64,000 bases of DNA from Kitasatospora sp. MMS16-BH015. GTDB taxonomy: Bacteria; Actinomycetota; Actinomycetes; Streptomycetales; Streptomycetaceae. Location: positions 1,674,001 through 1,738,000 of the forward strand of contig NZ_CP025394.1 in NCBI RefSeq assembly GCF_002943525.1. Reading direction: 5' to 3'. The notes under the pieces are model-generated. The model made no database searches. It was not told the DNA's origin and worked only from the letters and a program-made list of their open reading frames with translations. Position 1 is the first letter of the stretch. Every line of letters starts with the position of its first letter. Below, piece by piece: positions 1-11,093 of the stretch. A program made the translations under genes and the position numbers.

Positions 1-958
1 CACCCGGTACGCGGTGGCCGGGGTCAAGGACGTCACCACCCGCACCCCCGCCGACCCGAAGGCCAAGTTCCGGATCGGCAGCAACACCAAGGCCTTCACC
101 TCCACCGTGCTGCTCCAGCTGGAGGCCGAGGGCCGGCTCTCGCTGGACGACACCGTGGCCAAGTGGCTGCCCGGCTCCGTCAACGCCAACGGCTACGACG
201 GCACCAGGATCACCGTCCGCGAGCTGCTCAACCAGACCTCCGGCCTACCCGAGTACGCCGTCGGCAACTTCACCACCCAGTACGCACTCAACACCCAGCC
301 CAACCAGCCCTGGGCCCCGCAGACCCTGGTCAACCTCGCACTCGCCAGCCGCGCGCCCGTCTCGGCCCCGGGCCAGACCTGGGCCTACGCCAACACCAAC
401 TACGTGCTGGCGGGCATGGTGATCACCGCCGTCACCGGCCGCACCCCTGCCGCCGAGATCACCGACCGGATCATCACCCCGCTCGGGCTGACCGACACCA
501 GCTTCCCGACCAGCGACCCCAACATCTACGGCAACTTCCTGCACGGCTACCAGTACCCGATCGGCACCCCGTTCCTGATCCTCGACGAGACCGTCTCGGA
601 CGTGCAGACCTACGGCGCCGCCGGGGCGATGATCTCCACCCTGGACGACCTGGCCACCTTCCAGCGGGCCCTGCTCGGCGGCACGCTGCTGCCGGCCGCC
701 CAGGAGACCGAGCTCAAGACCACCGCCCCGATCAGCGCCACCGCCGGCTACGGCCTCGGCATCTTCCACACCCAGCTGGCCTGCGGCTGGGCCTGGACCC
801 ACGCCGGCGCCGTGCTCGGCTACTTCAGCAACTGGTACAGCAACGAGGACGGCAGCAAGCAGAGCGTCATCGCCGACTCCGAGTTCCACATGGCCACCCC
901 TACCCGGGGGCAGACCGACACCTCGAACGCCCAGGTCAACGCCTTCTGCGCGCTCTGA
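1..958 (+). CDS. Serine hydrolase, beta-lactamase class C / DD-peptidase family (5' partial)
   Basis: The frame is open from the first bases of the window, so the true start and any signal peptide lie upstream. The visible 318 or so residues match the penicillin-binding/class C beta-lactamase fold. They contain the SxxK nucleophile box (GSNTKAF, near residue 27 of the visible part), the YxN box (WAYANTNY) and a WTHAG segment where the third HxG/KTG box is expected. Family members are secreted D-alanyl-D-alanine carboxypeptidases or esterases. Substrate cannot be told from sequence. A strong hairpin follows the stop codon. Confidence 0.85.
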   Translation, partial: TRYAVAGVKDVTTRTPADPKAKFRIGSNTKAFTSTVLLQLEAEGRLSLDDTVAKWLPGSVNANGYDGTRITVRELLNQTSGLPEYAVGNFTTQYALNTQPNQPWAPQTLVNLALASRAPVSAPGQTWAYANTNYVLAGMVITAVTGRTPAAEITDRIITPLGLTDTSFPTSDPNIYGNFLHGYQYPIGTPFLILDETVSDVQTYGAAGAMISTLDDLATFQRALLGGTLLPAAQETELKTTAPISATAGYGLGIFHTQLACGWAWTHAGAVLGYFSNWYSNEDGSKQSVIADSEFHMATPTRGQTDTSNAQVNAFCAL

Positions 959-972
959 TCCAGCCGCCGCAC

Positions 973-1008
973 GCGGTGCCGCCGACACACGGGGGTCGGC
1001 GGCACCGC
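973..1008. terminator. Bidirectional terminator hairpin
   Basis: A perfect 14-bp stem (973-986 with 995-1008) encloses an 8-nt loop. It lies between the convergent serine hydrolase and PgeF-like genes and probably ends both transcripts. There is no T-run, as is common in streptomycetes. Confidence 0.75.
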
Positions 1009-1033
1009 CATGCCCGGTCAAGACCGACCGGTC

Positions 1034-1771
1034 TCAGTCGGTCAGCCAGACGTAGGCGGCGAAGCGGCCGGTGGTGCGGTCGCGGCGGTAGGAGAAGAAG
1101 TCCCGGTCCTCGATCGTGCAGCGCTCGTCCTGGCGGACCTCGCCGACCCCGGCCCGGGCGAGCTGGGCGGTGATGCCGGCCCGGACGTCCAGCGAGGGGG
1201 TGCCCTGCCGGGTGGTGGCGTACAGCTCGGGGAGGGCGGCCGCGCCCTCGGCCCGCAGCTCCTCGGAGACCTCGTAGCAGAGCCCGCAGGCCAGCGGGCC
1301 GACCAGCGCGACCATCCGGGCCGGTTCGGCCCCGCGTGCGGCCATCGCCTCGACCAGCGCGGGCACCACGCCCGAGACGGTGCCGACCCGCCCGGAGTGG
1401 GCGGCGCCGACCAGCCGGGCCACCGGGTCGGCCAGCAGCACCGGGGCGCAGTCGGCCGAGAGCGCGGCCAGCCCCAGCCCGGGCCGGTCGGTGAACACCG
1501 CGTCCAGCGGCGGAGCCTCGGCCCCGAACGGCTCGGTCACGTAGGTCACGTCCCGGCTGTGCACCTGCCGCATCAGCACCACCCGGTCGGGCGCCAGCCC
1601 GAGCTCCCGGGCCGTCAGCTCCCGGTTGCGCCGCACCGTCTCGGGGTCGTCGCCCACCGCGCCGCTGAGGTTGCGGCTGTCGTACGGGGCCGTGCCGACC
1701 CCGCCGTGCCGGGTCGCGACGGCGTAGCGGATGCCGGGGCCGAGCTCCTGGGTGTCCATACCGTGCTCCAC
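1034..1771 (-). CDS. pgeF: PgeF/YfiH-family (laccase-domain) protein
   Basis: This 245-residue protein has the Cu-oxidase_4 / DUF152 fold. Visible family motifs are TRHGGVGTAPYDSRNL near the N-terminus, MRQVHSRDV (His ligand), LSADCAPVLLAD (Cys ligand) and GAAHSGRVG (His ligand), which together form the Cys-His-His metal site. Relatives act as purine nucleoside phosphorylase/adenosine deaminase or as peptidoglycan-editing factor PgeF. In most actinobacteria this gene sits beside ftsZ. Here it stands alone, so it may be a second copy. A second ATG four codons downstream is an equally possible start. Confidence 0.85.
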   Translation of the reverse strand: MEHGMDTQELGPGIRYAVATRHGGVGTAPYDSRNLSGAVGDDPETVRRNRELTARELGLAPDRVVLMRQVHSRDVTYVTEPFGAEAPPLDAVFTDRPGLGLAALSADCAPVLLADPVARLVGAAHSGRVGTVSGVVPALVEAMAARGAEPARMVALVGPLACGLCYEVSEELRAEGAAALPELYATTRQGTPSLDVRAGITAQLARAGVGEVRQDERCTIEDRDFFSYRRDRTTGRFAAYVWLTD

Positions 1772-1852
1772 TGCCTCTCGCGGCGGGCCGCCCCCGGCGG
1801 GCCCTGGTGACCGGGGTCAGCCTATGCGCTCCGCCGCGGCCCCGGCCGCCGG

Positions 1853-2317
1853 TCACTCCTCGGGTATGTCCAGCGGAATTCCGAGCGCCTCCAGCAGCTC
1901 GAAGAACAGCTCCTCCACCCCCTCGTCGGCGGCCGCCCCCAGCACCTCCGCCAGGTGCTCCCCGTCCGGCGCGAGCCCGAGCCCGCCCGCCCAGGCGGCG
2001 GCCTTGGCGGCCACCGCCGCGGGCTCCTGGAGCCGCTCCTCGGGGAAGCCGTAGTCGAGCGCCAGGTCCTGGTCGAGCACGCAGCTCCAGGCCCCGGCCA
2101 CCGGGCCGAGCACCTCGACCACGGCCACGTCACCGTCGATCACGTGCACCAGCAGCGCCGGACCGTCCGTCACCCCGGCGCCCTCGAACTCGCCTTGGGC
2201 CAACTGCCAGCCGCCCTCCCCCTCCCAGACCCGCTCGACCCGGCCGCCGGACGCGGCCGAGTGCTCCACCAGCGCCCGCTCGGAGCGCACCACCAGGAAG
2301 TCACCGGAGAAACCCAT
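1853..2317 (-). CDS. Conserved hypothetical protein
   Basis: 154 residues beginning MGFSGDFLVV. The frame stays open upstream to 2695, but that part overlaps the opposite DinB-like gene and reads as random, so the ATG at 2317 was chosen. The protein is acidic, rich in Glu, Ala and Leu, and has no membrane segment. I do not recognise a named domain. The pattern, with a Trp-rich N-terminal half and an acidic helical C-terminus ending LDIPEE, suggests a small cytoplasmic protein of the kind common in Streptomyces. It is divergent from the DinB-like gene. Confidence 0.65.
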   Translation of the reverse strand: MGFSGDFLVVRSERALVEHSAASGGRVERVWEGEGGWQLAQGEFEGAGVTDGPALLVHVIDGDVAVVEVLGPVAGAWSCVLDQDLALDYGFPEERLQEPAAVAAKAAAWAGGLGLAPDGEHLAEVLGAAADEGVEELFFELLEALGIPLDIPEE

Positions 2318-2432
2318 GGCCCGGAGACTAGGACAGCCGACTGACACCGTCTCAGCCCGCTGTGTCGCTGCCCGGAGGGCCCGGGCGGGCGCGGGAGAAT
2401 CCGGTGGTCCGCCGACCGGCGGCGGACCTGGG

Positions 2433-2960
2433 ATGGGAGCCGCCGTGAAGTGTGCCGCGCTGCTGACCGATGCGTTCGGACGCGTCCGGGAGACCGTCCA
2501 CGACGTCCTGGAGGGGCTGACCGCGGAGGAGCTCGCGGCCCGGCTCGACCCGGCGGCGAACTCGATCGCCTGGCTGGTCTGGCACCTGACCCGGGTGCAG
2601 GACGACCACCTGGCCGACGCGGCGGGCACCGAGCAGGTCTGGACCACCGACGGCTGGTACGAGCGCTTCGCCCTCCCCTTCCCGGCCCGGGCCACCGGCT
2701 ACGGCCACCGCTCGGCCGAGGTGGCGGCCGTCCGCCCGGACGGCCCGCAGCTGCTGGCCGGCTACCACGACGCCGTCCACGAGCGCACCCTCGCCTTCGT
2801 CCAGGGCCTCACCGGCAGCTCGCTCGACCGGGTGGTGGACGAGAGCTGGACCCCCTCCGTCACCCTCGGCGTCCGCCTGGTCAGCGTGGTCTCCGAGGGC
2901 CTCCAGCACGTCGGCCAGGCCGCCTTCCTCCGCGGCGTGCTCCGCCGCCAGGCCGGCTGA
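2433..2960 (+). CDS. DinB-like (DUF664 type) four-helix protein
   Basis: 175 residues from the ATG at 2433. The fold is the DinB/MST four-helix bundle, known in actinobacteria for mycothiol- or bacillithiol-dependent transferases and many uncharacterised proteins. The likely metal-binding histidines are in WHLTRVQDDH (near residue 50) and in GLQHVGQ near the C-terminus. Helix 1 (LTDAFGRVRETVHDVLEGL) is typical. Substrate is unknown. No operon partner is evident: the next gene is about 160 bp away. Confidence 0.75.
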   Translation: MGAAVKCAALLTDAFGRVRETVHDVLEGLTAEELAARLDPAANSIAWLVWHLTRVQDDHLADAAGTEQVWTTDGWYERFALPFPARATGYGHRSAEVAAVRPDGPQLLAGYHDAVHERTLAFVQGLTGSSLDRVVDESWTPSVTLGVRLVSVVSEGLQHVGQAAFLRGVLRRQAG

Positions 2961-3119
2961 CCCCGCCCACCCGGGCACCGTCGACCGACCCCGCTCACCC
3001 ACCCGGCGGTGCCCACCCGGCGGGGCGCCCGGAGCGCTGGTAGGACTCGGACCAGTACGACCAGTACCAGCGGCACGACGGGCGCGAGGTCCGCGCCGAT
3101 CGCGACGGGAGCCACCGCC

Positions 3120-3509
3120 ATGGACAACTACCCCCTGCTCAACCTGTTCTGGACGATGCTGGAGTTCTTCCTCTGGATCCTCTGGTTCTTCCTGCTCTTC
3201 AAGGTGATCAGCGACATCTTCCGCAGCCACGACATGAGTGGTTGGGGCAAGGCCGGCTGGATGGTGCTGGTCATCCTGCTGCCGCTGCTCGGCGTGCTGG
3301 TCTACGTGATCGTCCGGGGCAAGTCGATGGGCGAACGCGACCTGGCGCAGGCCCGGCGGAGCGAGGAGGCCTTCCAGAGCTACGTCCGGCAGGCGGCGGG
3401 CACCGGGCCGAGCCACGCGGACGAGCTGGCCAAGCTCGGCGAGCTGCGCAGCAAGGGCGTGCTGAGCGAGGAGGAGTTCCAGAAGGCCAAGGAGAAGCTG
3501 CTCGCCTGA
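3120..3509 (+). CDS. PLDc_N and SHOCT domain membrane protein
   Basis: 129 residues from the ATG at 3120. An N-terminal hydrophobic hairpin of two segments (about residues 5-27 and 41-63) carries the PLD nuclease N-terminal pattern with WGKAGWMVLVILLPLLG. A linker leads to a C-terminal SHOCT motif (LAKLGELRSKGVLSEEEFQKAKEK). SHOCT tails are short helical hairpins found on many membrane proteins, possibly for oligomerisation. The function of this combination is not established. The gene ends about 20 bp before the first TACCCC palindrome, so it is upstream of that regulon and not part of it. Confidence 0.8.
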   Translation: MDNYPLLNLFWTMLEFFLWILWFFLLFKVISDIFRSHDMSGWGKAGWMVLVILLPLLGVLVYVIVRGKSMGERDLAQARRSEEAFQSYVRQAAGTGPSHADELAKLGELRSKGVLSEEEFQKAKEKLLA

Positions 3510-3527
3510 GCGGATTCTCCGTCTCGA

Positions 3528-3541
3528 TACCCCCGGGGGTA
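3528..3541. promoter_or_regulatory. CsoR-type operator 1
   Basis: Perfect 14-bp palindrome TACCCCCGGGGGTA in front of the Cys-rich small gene. A TACCAT hexamer overlapping its right edge (3540-3545) could be a -10 element. The sequence resembles the G-tract operators of CsoR-family repressors. Binding is inferred from similarity and from three further copies nearby. Confidence 0.6.
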
Positions 3542-3579
3542 CCATCGGACGGACCGTCCCCCACCCCGAGGAGCCCCCG

Positions 3580-3747
3580 ATGTGCCGACGCGTGACCTGC
3601 CGCACCTGTGGCAAGGCCGGCTACGCCGGCTGCGGCCAGCACGTGGACCAGGTGCTGGCCGGCGTGCCCAAGGCCGACCGGTGCAGCTGCGAGCGCGGCG
3701 CCGGCGGCGGCCGGCTGAGCCTGCGCCGCCTGCTCGGCCTGGGCTGA
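3580..3747 (+). CDS. Small Cys-rich protein (55 residues)
   Basis: Begins MCRRVTCRTCGKAGYAGCGQ and carries six cysteines: C2, C7, C10, C18, C35 and C37. The CxxC pair at 7-10 and the later GCGQH and CSC elements suggest metal or sulfur-species binding. Small proteins of this type (CRRVxCxxCGK..GCGxHV) are widespread in actinobacteria and unnamed. A GAGGAG ribosome binding site precedes the ATG. The TACCCC palindrome 40 bp upstream places it in the same predicted regulon as the DUF302-MMPL-CsoR-like operon. It is followed by a strong terminator. Confidence 0.75.
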   Translation: MCRRVTCRTCGKAGYAGCGQHVDQVLAGVPKADRCSCERGAGGGRLSLRRLLGLG

Positions 3748-3762
3748 CCGAGCGGCGACCGA

Positions 3763-3790
3763 GCCCGTCCGCACCCCGCTGCGGACGGGC
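3763..3790 (+). terminator. Hairpin terminator
   Basis: Perfect 10-bp stem (3763-3772 with 3781-3790), 8-nt loop, followed by CTTTC. It separates the Cys-rich gene from the promoter of the DUF302 operon. Confidence 0.8.
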
Positions 3791-3809
3791 CTTTCACTGC
3801 CCCGAGAAA

Positions 3810-3823
3810 CACCCCCGGGGGTA
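3810..3823. promoter_or_regulatory. CsoR-type operator 2
   Basis: CACCCCCGGGGGTA, one mismatch from the perfect palindrome at 3528. It ends immediately upstream of the predicted -35 element of the DUF302 operon. Confidence 0.55.
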
Positions 3824-3824
3824 T

Positions 3825-3854
3825 TTGGCGAGCGAGCCGGCCCGTTGCTACGCT
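3825..3854 (+). promoter_or_regulatory. Predicted promoter of DUF302-MMPL-csoR operon
   Basis: TTGGCG (3825-3830) and TACGCT (3849-3854) are separated by 18 bp and lie between operators 2 and 3. Occupancy of either flanking palindrome would be expected to hinder RNA polymerase. Confidence 0.5.
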
Positions 3855-3861
3855 CGCCGAC

Positions 3862-3877
3862 ATACCTAGGGGGGTAT
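3862..3877. promoter_or_regulatory. CsoR-type operator 3
   Basis: ATACCTAGGGGGGTAT lies just downstream of the predicted -10 element and 20 bp before the DUF302 GTG start, close to the consensus known for streptomycete CsoR sites (ATACCCC-centre-GGGGTAT). Confidence 0.6.
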
Positions 3878-3897
3878 CCGAGAACTGGAGAACCACC

Positions 3898-6943
<3,046 letters not shown>

Positions 6944-6946
<3 letters not shown>

Positions 6947-7126
6947 CGCCGGGTCCCTACTGACTCCGGGTCTTCGCTGACGCCAGGTACTTCGTGACGC
7001 CGGGTTCTTACCGACTCCGGGTCTTCGCTGACGCCGGGTCTTCGCTGACGCCGGCTCCTTCCTGACGCCGGGTCTCTACTGCCGCCAGGTCATTGCCACT
7101 GGGTCTTACCGCCGCCGGGTCTTTAC
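6944..7126 (+). repeat. 17-bp tandem repeat array, 11 units
   Basis: Eleven imperfect copies of TGACGCCGGGTCTTCGC run head to tail. Ten are 17 bp, and unit 10 (7097-7109) is shortened to 13. The first copy starts exactly at the TGA stop of the CsoR-like gene. Most copies carry TGACGCC or TGACTCC. The array fills the gap before the MDMPI-like gene and contains no ORF or hairpin that I can see. Confidence 0.85.
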
Positions 7127-7158
7127 AGGCGCGCGGAGGTGGTCCAGGCTACGGCCCC

Positions 7159-7986
7159 ATGACCGCACCCCCTGCCCCCGCCGAGCCCGCCGAGCCCGTG
7201 GCCGCCCGGCTGCTCGAGGCCAACCTCGAGACCGCCGAGGCGATCGCCGCGCTGCTGCGGGAGCGGCCCGGGGCGGCGGCCACCCCGATCCCCGGGGCCA
7301 CCTGGACGGTCGGCGAAGCCGCCGCCCACCTGGTGCTCGCCAACCGCCTGATGGCCGAACTCGCCGACGGGCTCGACCGCCCGTACGGCGACGGCACCCC
7401 CGGCTCGCTCGCCGCCGCCAACGAGGAGAGCCTGGCCGCGTACCCCGAACGCGACCCGCTCGTCCTGGGCGCCGAACTCGTCCGCCACGCCCGGGCCTTC
7501 GCCGACGCCTGCGCGGGCCGCCCGGCCGACCAGCCGGCGCGCACCCCGCTCGGCCCGATGGACCTGGGCACCCTCGCCTCGTACCTGCTGACCCACCAGC
7601 TCGGCCACGGCTGGGACCTGGCCCGGGCACTGCGCCGCCCGCACATGGTGAGCCGCGAGCGGGTCGAGCTCTCGCTCCCGTTCCTGCTGCTCGCCATGCC
7701 GCGGGTGGTCGACCCGGCCCGGGCGGCCGGCCTCCGGGCCACCTTCGCGGTCGGCCTGCGCGGCGGGCCCCGCTACGGCGTGAGCTTCGACGGCGGCGCC
7801 GTCGCCGTCAGCCACCGCGCACCGGAGCGGCCCGACTGCACCATCGTCTGCGAGCACCTGACCTTCTTCCTGCTCGCCCTCGGCCGCCGCACCCCCGCCC
7901 AGGCCCTCGCCCGGGCCGGCACCTTCGCCTGGGGCCGCCGCCCGTGGCTCGCCCCGCGCTTCCCCACCTACTTCGCCGCCCCCTGA
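7159..7986 (+). CDS. Maleylpyruvate isomerase N-terminal (MDMPI_N) domain protein
   Basis: 275 residues from the ATG at 7159. The N-terminal half is a DinB-like mycothiol-dependent isomerase domain (TWTVGEAAAHLVLANRLMAE near residue 45, HQLGHGWDLARAL near 150). The C-terminal half resembles the SCP2-like tail of this family. In this family the bundle binds a divalent metal and mycothiol, but few members have a known substrate. No catechol or gentisate pathway genes are nearby, so a role in aromatic degradation is not supported. The start lies just after the 17-bp repeat array. Confidence 0.75.
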   Translation: MTAPPAPAEPAEPVAARLLEANLETAEAIAALLRERPGAAATPIPGATWTVGEAAAHLVLANRLMAELADGLDRPYGDGTPGSLAAANEESLAAYPERDPLVLGAELVRHARAFADACAGRPADQPARTPLGPMDLGTLASYLLTHQLGHGWDLARALRRPHMVSRERVELSLPFLLLAMPRVVDPARAAGLRATFAVGLRGGPRYGVSFDGGAVAVSHRAPERPDCTIVCEHLTFFLLALGRRTPAQALARAGTFAWGRRPWLAPRFPTYFAAP

Positions 7987-8052
7987 GCCCGGTCTACGCT
8001 GATCGGCCCCACCCGGGCCGCCGGGCCCGCGGTGCCCGGCCCAAGATGGGGC

Positions 8053-8424
8053 ATGCCCACCGCGCAGCACCACGTCCCCCGCCTCCGGCGGGTCTACGAA
8101 CCGCCAGAGCCGGCCGACGGCACCCGGATCCTGGTCGACCGCCTCTGGCCGCGCGGCCTGGCCAAGGCCGTGGCCGGGGTGGACGAGTGGCCCAGGGAGC
8201 TCACCCCCTCCAACGAGCTGCGCCGCTGGTACCACGGCCCGGAGGGCGAGTGGTCGGAGTTCCGCCGCCGGTACGAGGCCGAGCTGGCCGCCCCGGCCGC
8301 CGCCGAGGCGCTGGACCGGCTCCGCGGACTGACCGCCGCCGGGCCGGTCACCCTGCTCACAGCCGTCAAGGAACCCGAGCGGAGCCACGCCTCGATCCTG
8401 CGCGACCAGCTCGGATCGGGCTGA
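8053..8424 (+). CDS. DUF488 family protein
   Basis: 123 residues from the ATG at 8053 (MPTAQHH). Characteristic DUF488 elements are [38 protein letters not shown] and the C-terminal [18 protein letters not shown]. The function of the family is unknown; it is often called uroporphyrin-III methyltransferase-like without proof. It stands alone, convergent with the DoxX gene. Confidence 0.8.
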   Translation: MPTAQHHVPRLRRVYEPPEPADGTRILVDRLWPRGLAKAVAGVDEWPRELTPSNELRRWYHGPEGEWSEFRRRYEAELAAPAAAEALDRLRGLTAAGPVTLLTAVKEPERSHASILRDQLGSG

Positions 8425-8437
8425 GGGCGGGCCGACC

Positions 8438-8788
8438 TCAGAGGGTCGCGATCCCGAGCACCAGCGGCGCCACCGCGACCAGCAGCAGCACGCCCGCCGG
8501 CGGGGCGCCCTTGGCATCGCCCGCGCGCAGGTGGGCGATCACGGCGCCGAGGAAGTACAGGATCACCCCGACCGCCGCCGCCACCCCGAGCGGCCGCACC
8601 GCTATCCCGACCAGCAGGCCGACCGCCCCGGCGAACTCCAGCGCCGCCAGCCGGGGCAGCCAGGCGCCGGGCACGCCGATCGCGGTCATCCCGGCGACGA
8701 TCTTCTCGTCCTTCACCAGCTTGGCCCGGCCGGAGGCCCCGAGCACCAAGGCCAGCAGAACGGCGAGCACGACATAGGCGACGGACAT
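8438..8788 (-). CDS. DoxX-family membrane protein
   Basis: 116 residues with four hydrophobic segments (about 2-18, 44-64, 68-86, 96-113) and the family start [18 protein letters not shown]. DoxX proteins are small membrane proteins linked to redox stress. It is divergent from the HxlR regulator with an 81-bp intergenic region holding TTGGTTACCAA, which suggests it is the regulator's target. Confidence 0.8.
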   Translation of the reverse strand: MSVAYVVLAVLLALVLGASGRAKLVKDEKIVAGMTAIGVPGAWLPRLAALEFAGAVGLLVGIAVRPLGVAAAVGVILYFLGAVIAHLRAGDAKGAPPAGVLLLVAVAPLVLGIATL

Positions 8789-8805
8789 GAGTACCTCTTC
8801 GCGAG

Positions 8806-8831
8806 TTGGTTACCAAAGGAGGGCTGGTTAC
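8806..8831. promoter_or_regulatory. Putative HxlR operator
   Basis: Inverted repeat TTGGTTACCAA (8806-8816), with GGTTAC repeated 18 bp later (8826-8831), sits between the divergent DoxX and HxlR genes. This is where HxlR-type winged-helix regulators normally bind. Confidence 0.5.
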
Positions 8832-8869
8832 TTCTTGTGCCCTGGGTGATTGTGGGCGATCCTGCCGGG

Positions 8870-9319
8870 GTGAGAGAAGACCGCACTTCAACCATCCCTA
8901 CGCACACCGGTGTGACCACCCCCGCCCCCGAGGCCCCGCTGGCGGTGATCCCCGGCGGGCACCGGCCCGAATCCTGCCACCTGCGCGAGGTGCTCGACCG
9001 GGTCGGCGACAAGTGGAGCGTGCTGGTGATGGCCATGCTCGGCAGCGGGCCGCTCCGCTACTCCGAGCTGCGCCGCGCGATCGAGGGCATCTCGCCCCGC
9101 ATGCTCACCCTCACCCTGCGCAGCCTGGAGCGCGACGGCCTGGTCACCCGGACGGTCACCCCCACCACCCCGCCCCGGGTCGACTACGCCCTGACCCCGG
9201 TCGGCCAGACCCTCTCGGTCGAGGTGCGCGGCCTGATCGACTGGGCCGAGGCGCACCGCGCCTACATCGCCGACTCCCGCACCGCCTTCGACCAGGCCGC
9301 CACCCCGGACCCCGCCTGA
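8870..9319 (+). CDS. HxlR-family transcriptional regulator
   Basis: 149 residues from the GTG at 8870; a GTG 13 codons later is an alternative. The winged-helix motif is complete: [18 protein letters not shown], then [20 protein letters not shown], then LERDGLVTR. HxlR proteins sense electrophiles or redox stress through a conserved Cys, here Cys35 or so just before the first helix. It is divergent from DoxX. A convergent LysR gene ends 16 bp downstream. Confidence 0.85.
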   Translation: MREDRTSTIPTHTGVTTPAPEAPLAVIPGGHRPESCHLREVLDRVGDKWSVLVMAMLGSGPLRYSELRRAIEGISPRMLTLTLRSLERDGLVTRTVTPTTPPRVDYALTPVGQTLSVEVRGLIDWAEAHRAYIADSRTAFDQAATPDPA

Positions 9320-9335
9320 CCGGCGTCCACCGGCC

Positions 9336-10397
9336 TCAGGAGTCGAGCAGCTCGGCCAGGTCCGCCGCCGGCAGCCAGTCCCGGTCCGGCCGGTACTCCA
9401 GCCAGCGGCGCTCACGCCCGGCGGCAGCGAACCCGGCCACCAGCGCCGCCGTCTCCCGCTGCCCGGTCGGCCCCCGTAGCCCCGCCGGCCCGGAGCCGGC
9501 CGGCTCCGCCGTACGCCAGATCAACGACCAGGCGTACAGCGGGGTCGGCTCCACCAGCGGCCGGACCACCACCGTTGGGCGGCCGGCCCTCGCCTCGGCC
9601 CGGTACGGCAGTTCGGCCGGCAGCAGGGTGAAGCCGCCCGGCGTGGCCCGGACCCGCTCGACCAGGTGCTCCAGGCCCAGGTTGGCCTCGCCCGGCACCG
9701 GCACGGCCCCGAACCGCTCGGCGAACTCCCGTAGGAAGTCCAGCCGTTCGGCCGCCGCCGGGAAGAGCAGCGGCAGCCCGGCCAGCTCGTCCGGCCGCAC
9801 CGCGTCCCGCCCGGCCAACGGGTGGTCGGCCCCGAACAGCACGTCCACCGGCTCCAGCCGCACCAACCGGTGCGCGATCGCCGTGCCCGCCGTCCCCGGC
9901 ATGGTCGCCGTGCCCGCCGCGGTCATGCCTCCGGCCGGAGCGCGGTAGCGGCCGAAGCCGGCCTCCGCCTCTCCACGCACCAGGGCCGCCGCCACCCCGT
10001 CGAGGTCCCGCCCGGAACCGACCTCCACCTGCACCCCGGCGGTGGCCGCGAGCGCCACCCGCACCGTGCGCAGCGGTTCGAAGAGGTGCCCCCAGACGTC
10101 CAGCCGCACCGGGCCGGCTCCCGCCCGCGCCGCCGCGACGGCTGCCACGGCCCGCTCTCCGGCGGCCAGCGCGGCCCGGGCGGGTTCGAGGAACGCCCCT
10201 CCGGCCTCGGTGAGTTCGACCCCGCCGGGCTCCCGGTCGAACAGTCGCGCCCCCAACTCCCCCTCCAGCCGGGCGATCCGCTTGGAGAGGCCCTGCTGGG
10301 TGAGCGCCAACCCCTCGGCGGCGCGCCGGAAGTGCCGCCACTCGGCCACCGCGACGAAGGCCCTCACCTGGGCGAGATCGAGATCCACACCCGCCAT
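9336..10397 (-). CDS. LysR-family transcriptional regulator
   Basis: 353 residues from the ATG at 10397 (MAGVDLDLAQ). The helix-turn-helix is at residues 5-64 (FVAVAEWRHFRRAAEGLALT, then GLSKRIARLEGELGARLFDR). The effector domain follows, with an Ala/Gly-rich insert near residue 165 (PAGGMTAAGTATMPGTAG) and a long C-terminal extension. It is divergent from a SnoaL-like gene, the classical LysR arrangement, which suggests that gene is its target. The open frame continues upstream, but that part overlaps the opposite genes and is not coding. Confidence 0.85.
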   Translation of the reverse strand: MAGVDLDLAQVRAFVAVAEWRHFRRAAEGLALTQQGLSKRIARLEGELGARLFDREPGGVELTEAGGAFLEPARAALAAGERAVAAVAAARAGAGPVRLDVWGHLFEPLRTVRVALAATAGVQVEVGSGRDLDGVAAALVRGEAEAGFGRYRAPAGGMTAAGTATMPGTAGTAIAHRLVRLEPVDVLFGADHPLAGRDAVRPDELAGLPLLFPAAAERLDFLREFAERFGAVPVPGEANLGLEHLVERVRATPGGFTLLPAELPYRAEARAGRPTVVVRPLVEPTPLYAWSLIWRTAEPAGSGPAGLRGPTGQRETAALVAGFAAAGRERRWLEYRPDRDWLPAADLAELLDS

Positions 10398-10406
10398 CCT
10401 GGCCGA

Positions 10407-10439
10407 CAACCATCGGCTGTCAACCCCGCCCTCCGGTTG
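10407..10439. promoter_or_regulatory. Putative LysR operator with 14-bp phasing
   Basis: CAACC occurs at 10407 and 10421, and its complement GGTTG at 10435, each exactly 14 bp apart, with another GGTTG at 10463. The elements lie between the divergent LysR and SnoaL-like genes. Confidence 0.4.
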
Positions 10440-10511
10440 TTGGACCGCCCCCGCCCCACGGCGGTTGGCTGTCCTCACCGACCTCCCACCAGCACCGCCG
10501 AGGAGCCCCCG

Positions 10512-10961
10512 ATGACCACCGAGACCGTCACCCAGGCCGCCGCGTCCACCACCCCCGTCACCCCTGGCGCCGTCGTCCGCCGCTACATCGAGGCGATCAT
10601 CGCGGGCGACGGCGCGACCGTCGCCGACAGCTTCACCGAGGACGCGGTCTGGAGCTACCCGGGCGACCTGCCGCTGAGCCGCGACTGGCGCGGCCGGGAC
10701 ACCATCGTGAACGAGTTCCTGGGCGGGGTGCGCACGCTCTTCGCCCCCGACGGGATGCCGGTGGTCACCCTCACCAACCTGCTCGCCGACGGCGACACCG
10801 TGGTCGCGGAGTGGACGGCTGTCGGGACGGCGGTCACCGGCCTGCGCTACGAGAACCACTGCCTGGGCCTGTTCACCGTCCGGGACGGGCGGATCGCGGC
10901 GGTGCGGGAGTACCTGGACACCGCGCACGTGGGGCGGGTGCTGTTCGGCACCCAGGGCTGA
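10512..10961 (+). CDS. SnoaL-like / NTF2-fold protein
   Basis: 149 residues, a single alpha+beta NTF2-like domain (GAVVRRYIEAIIAGDGATVADSF, EDAVWSYPGDLPLS, then WTAVGTAVTGLRYENHCLGLFTVRDGRI). Fold relatives include polyketide cyclases, isomerases and proteins of unknown activity. GAGGAG lies before the ATG. The divergent LysR gene is the probable regulator. Confidence 0.8.
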   Translation: MTTETVTQAAASTTPVTPGAVVRRYIEAIIAGDGATVADSFTEDAVWSYPGDLPLSRDWRGRDTIVNEFLGGVRTLFAPDGMPVVTLTNLLADGDTVVAEWTAVGTAVTGLRYENHCLGLFTVRDGRIAAVREYLDTAHVGRVLFGTQG

Positions 10962-11093
10962 CCCGCCGGAGGGCCCGGGCTGCGGCCGATTGTCAGTGCC
11001 CTGTGCCAGCCTGATGGTGTGTGAGGAGCACCCGTGCGGGCGCCGGCGGAGCGGCGGCCGGCAGCACGGGTCCGACCGAGGAGACCGAGGACC

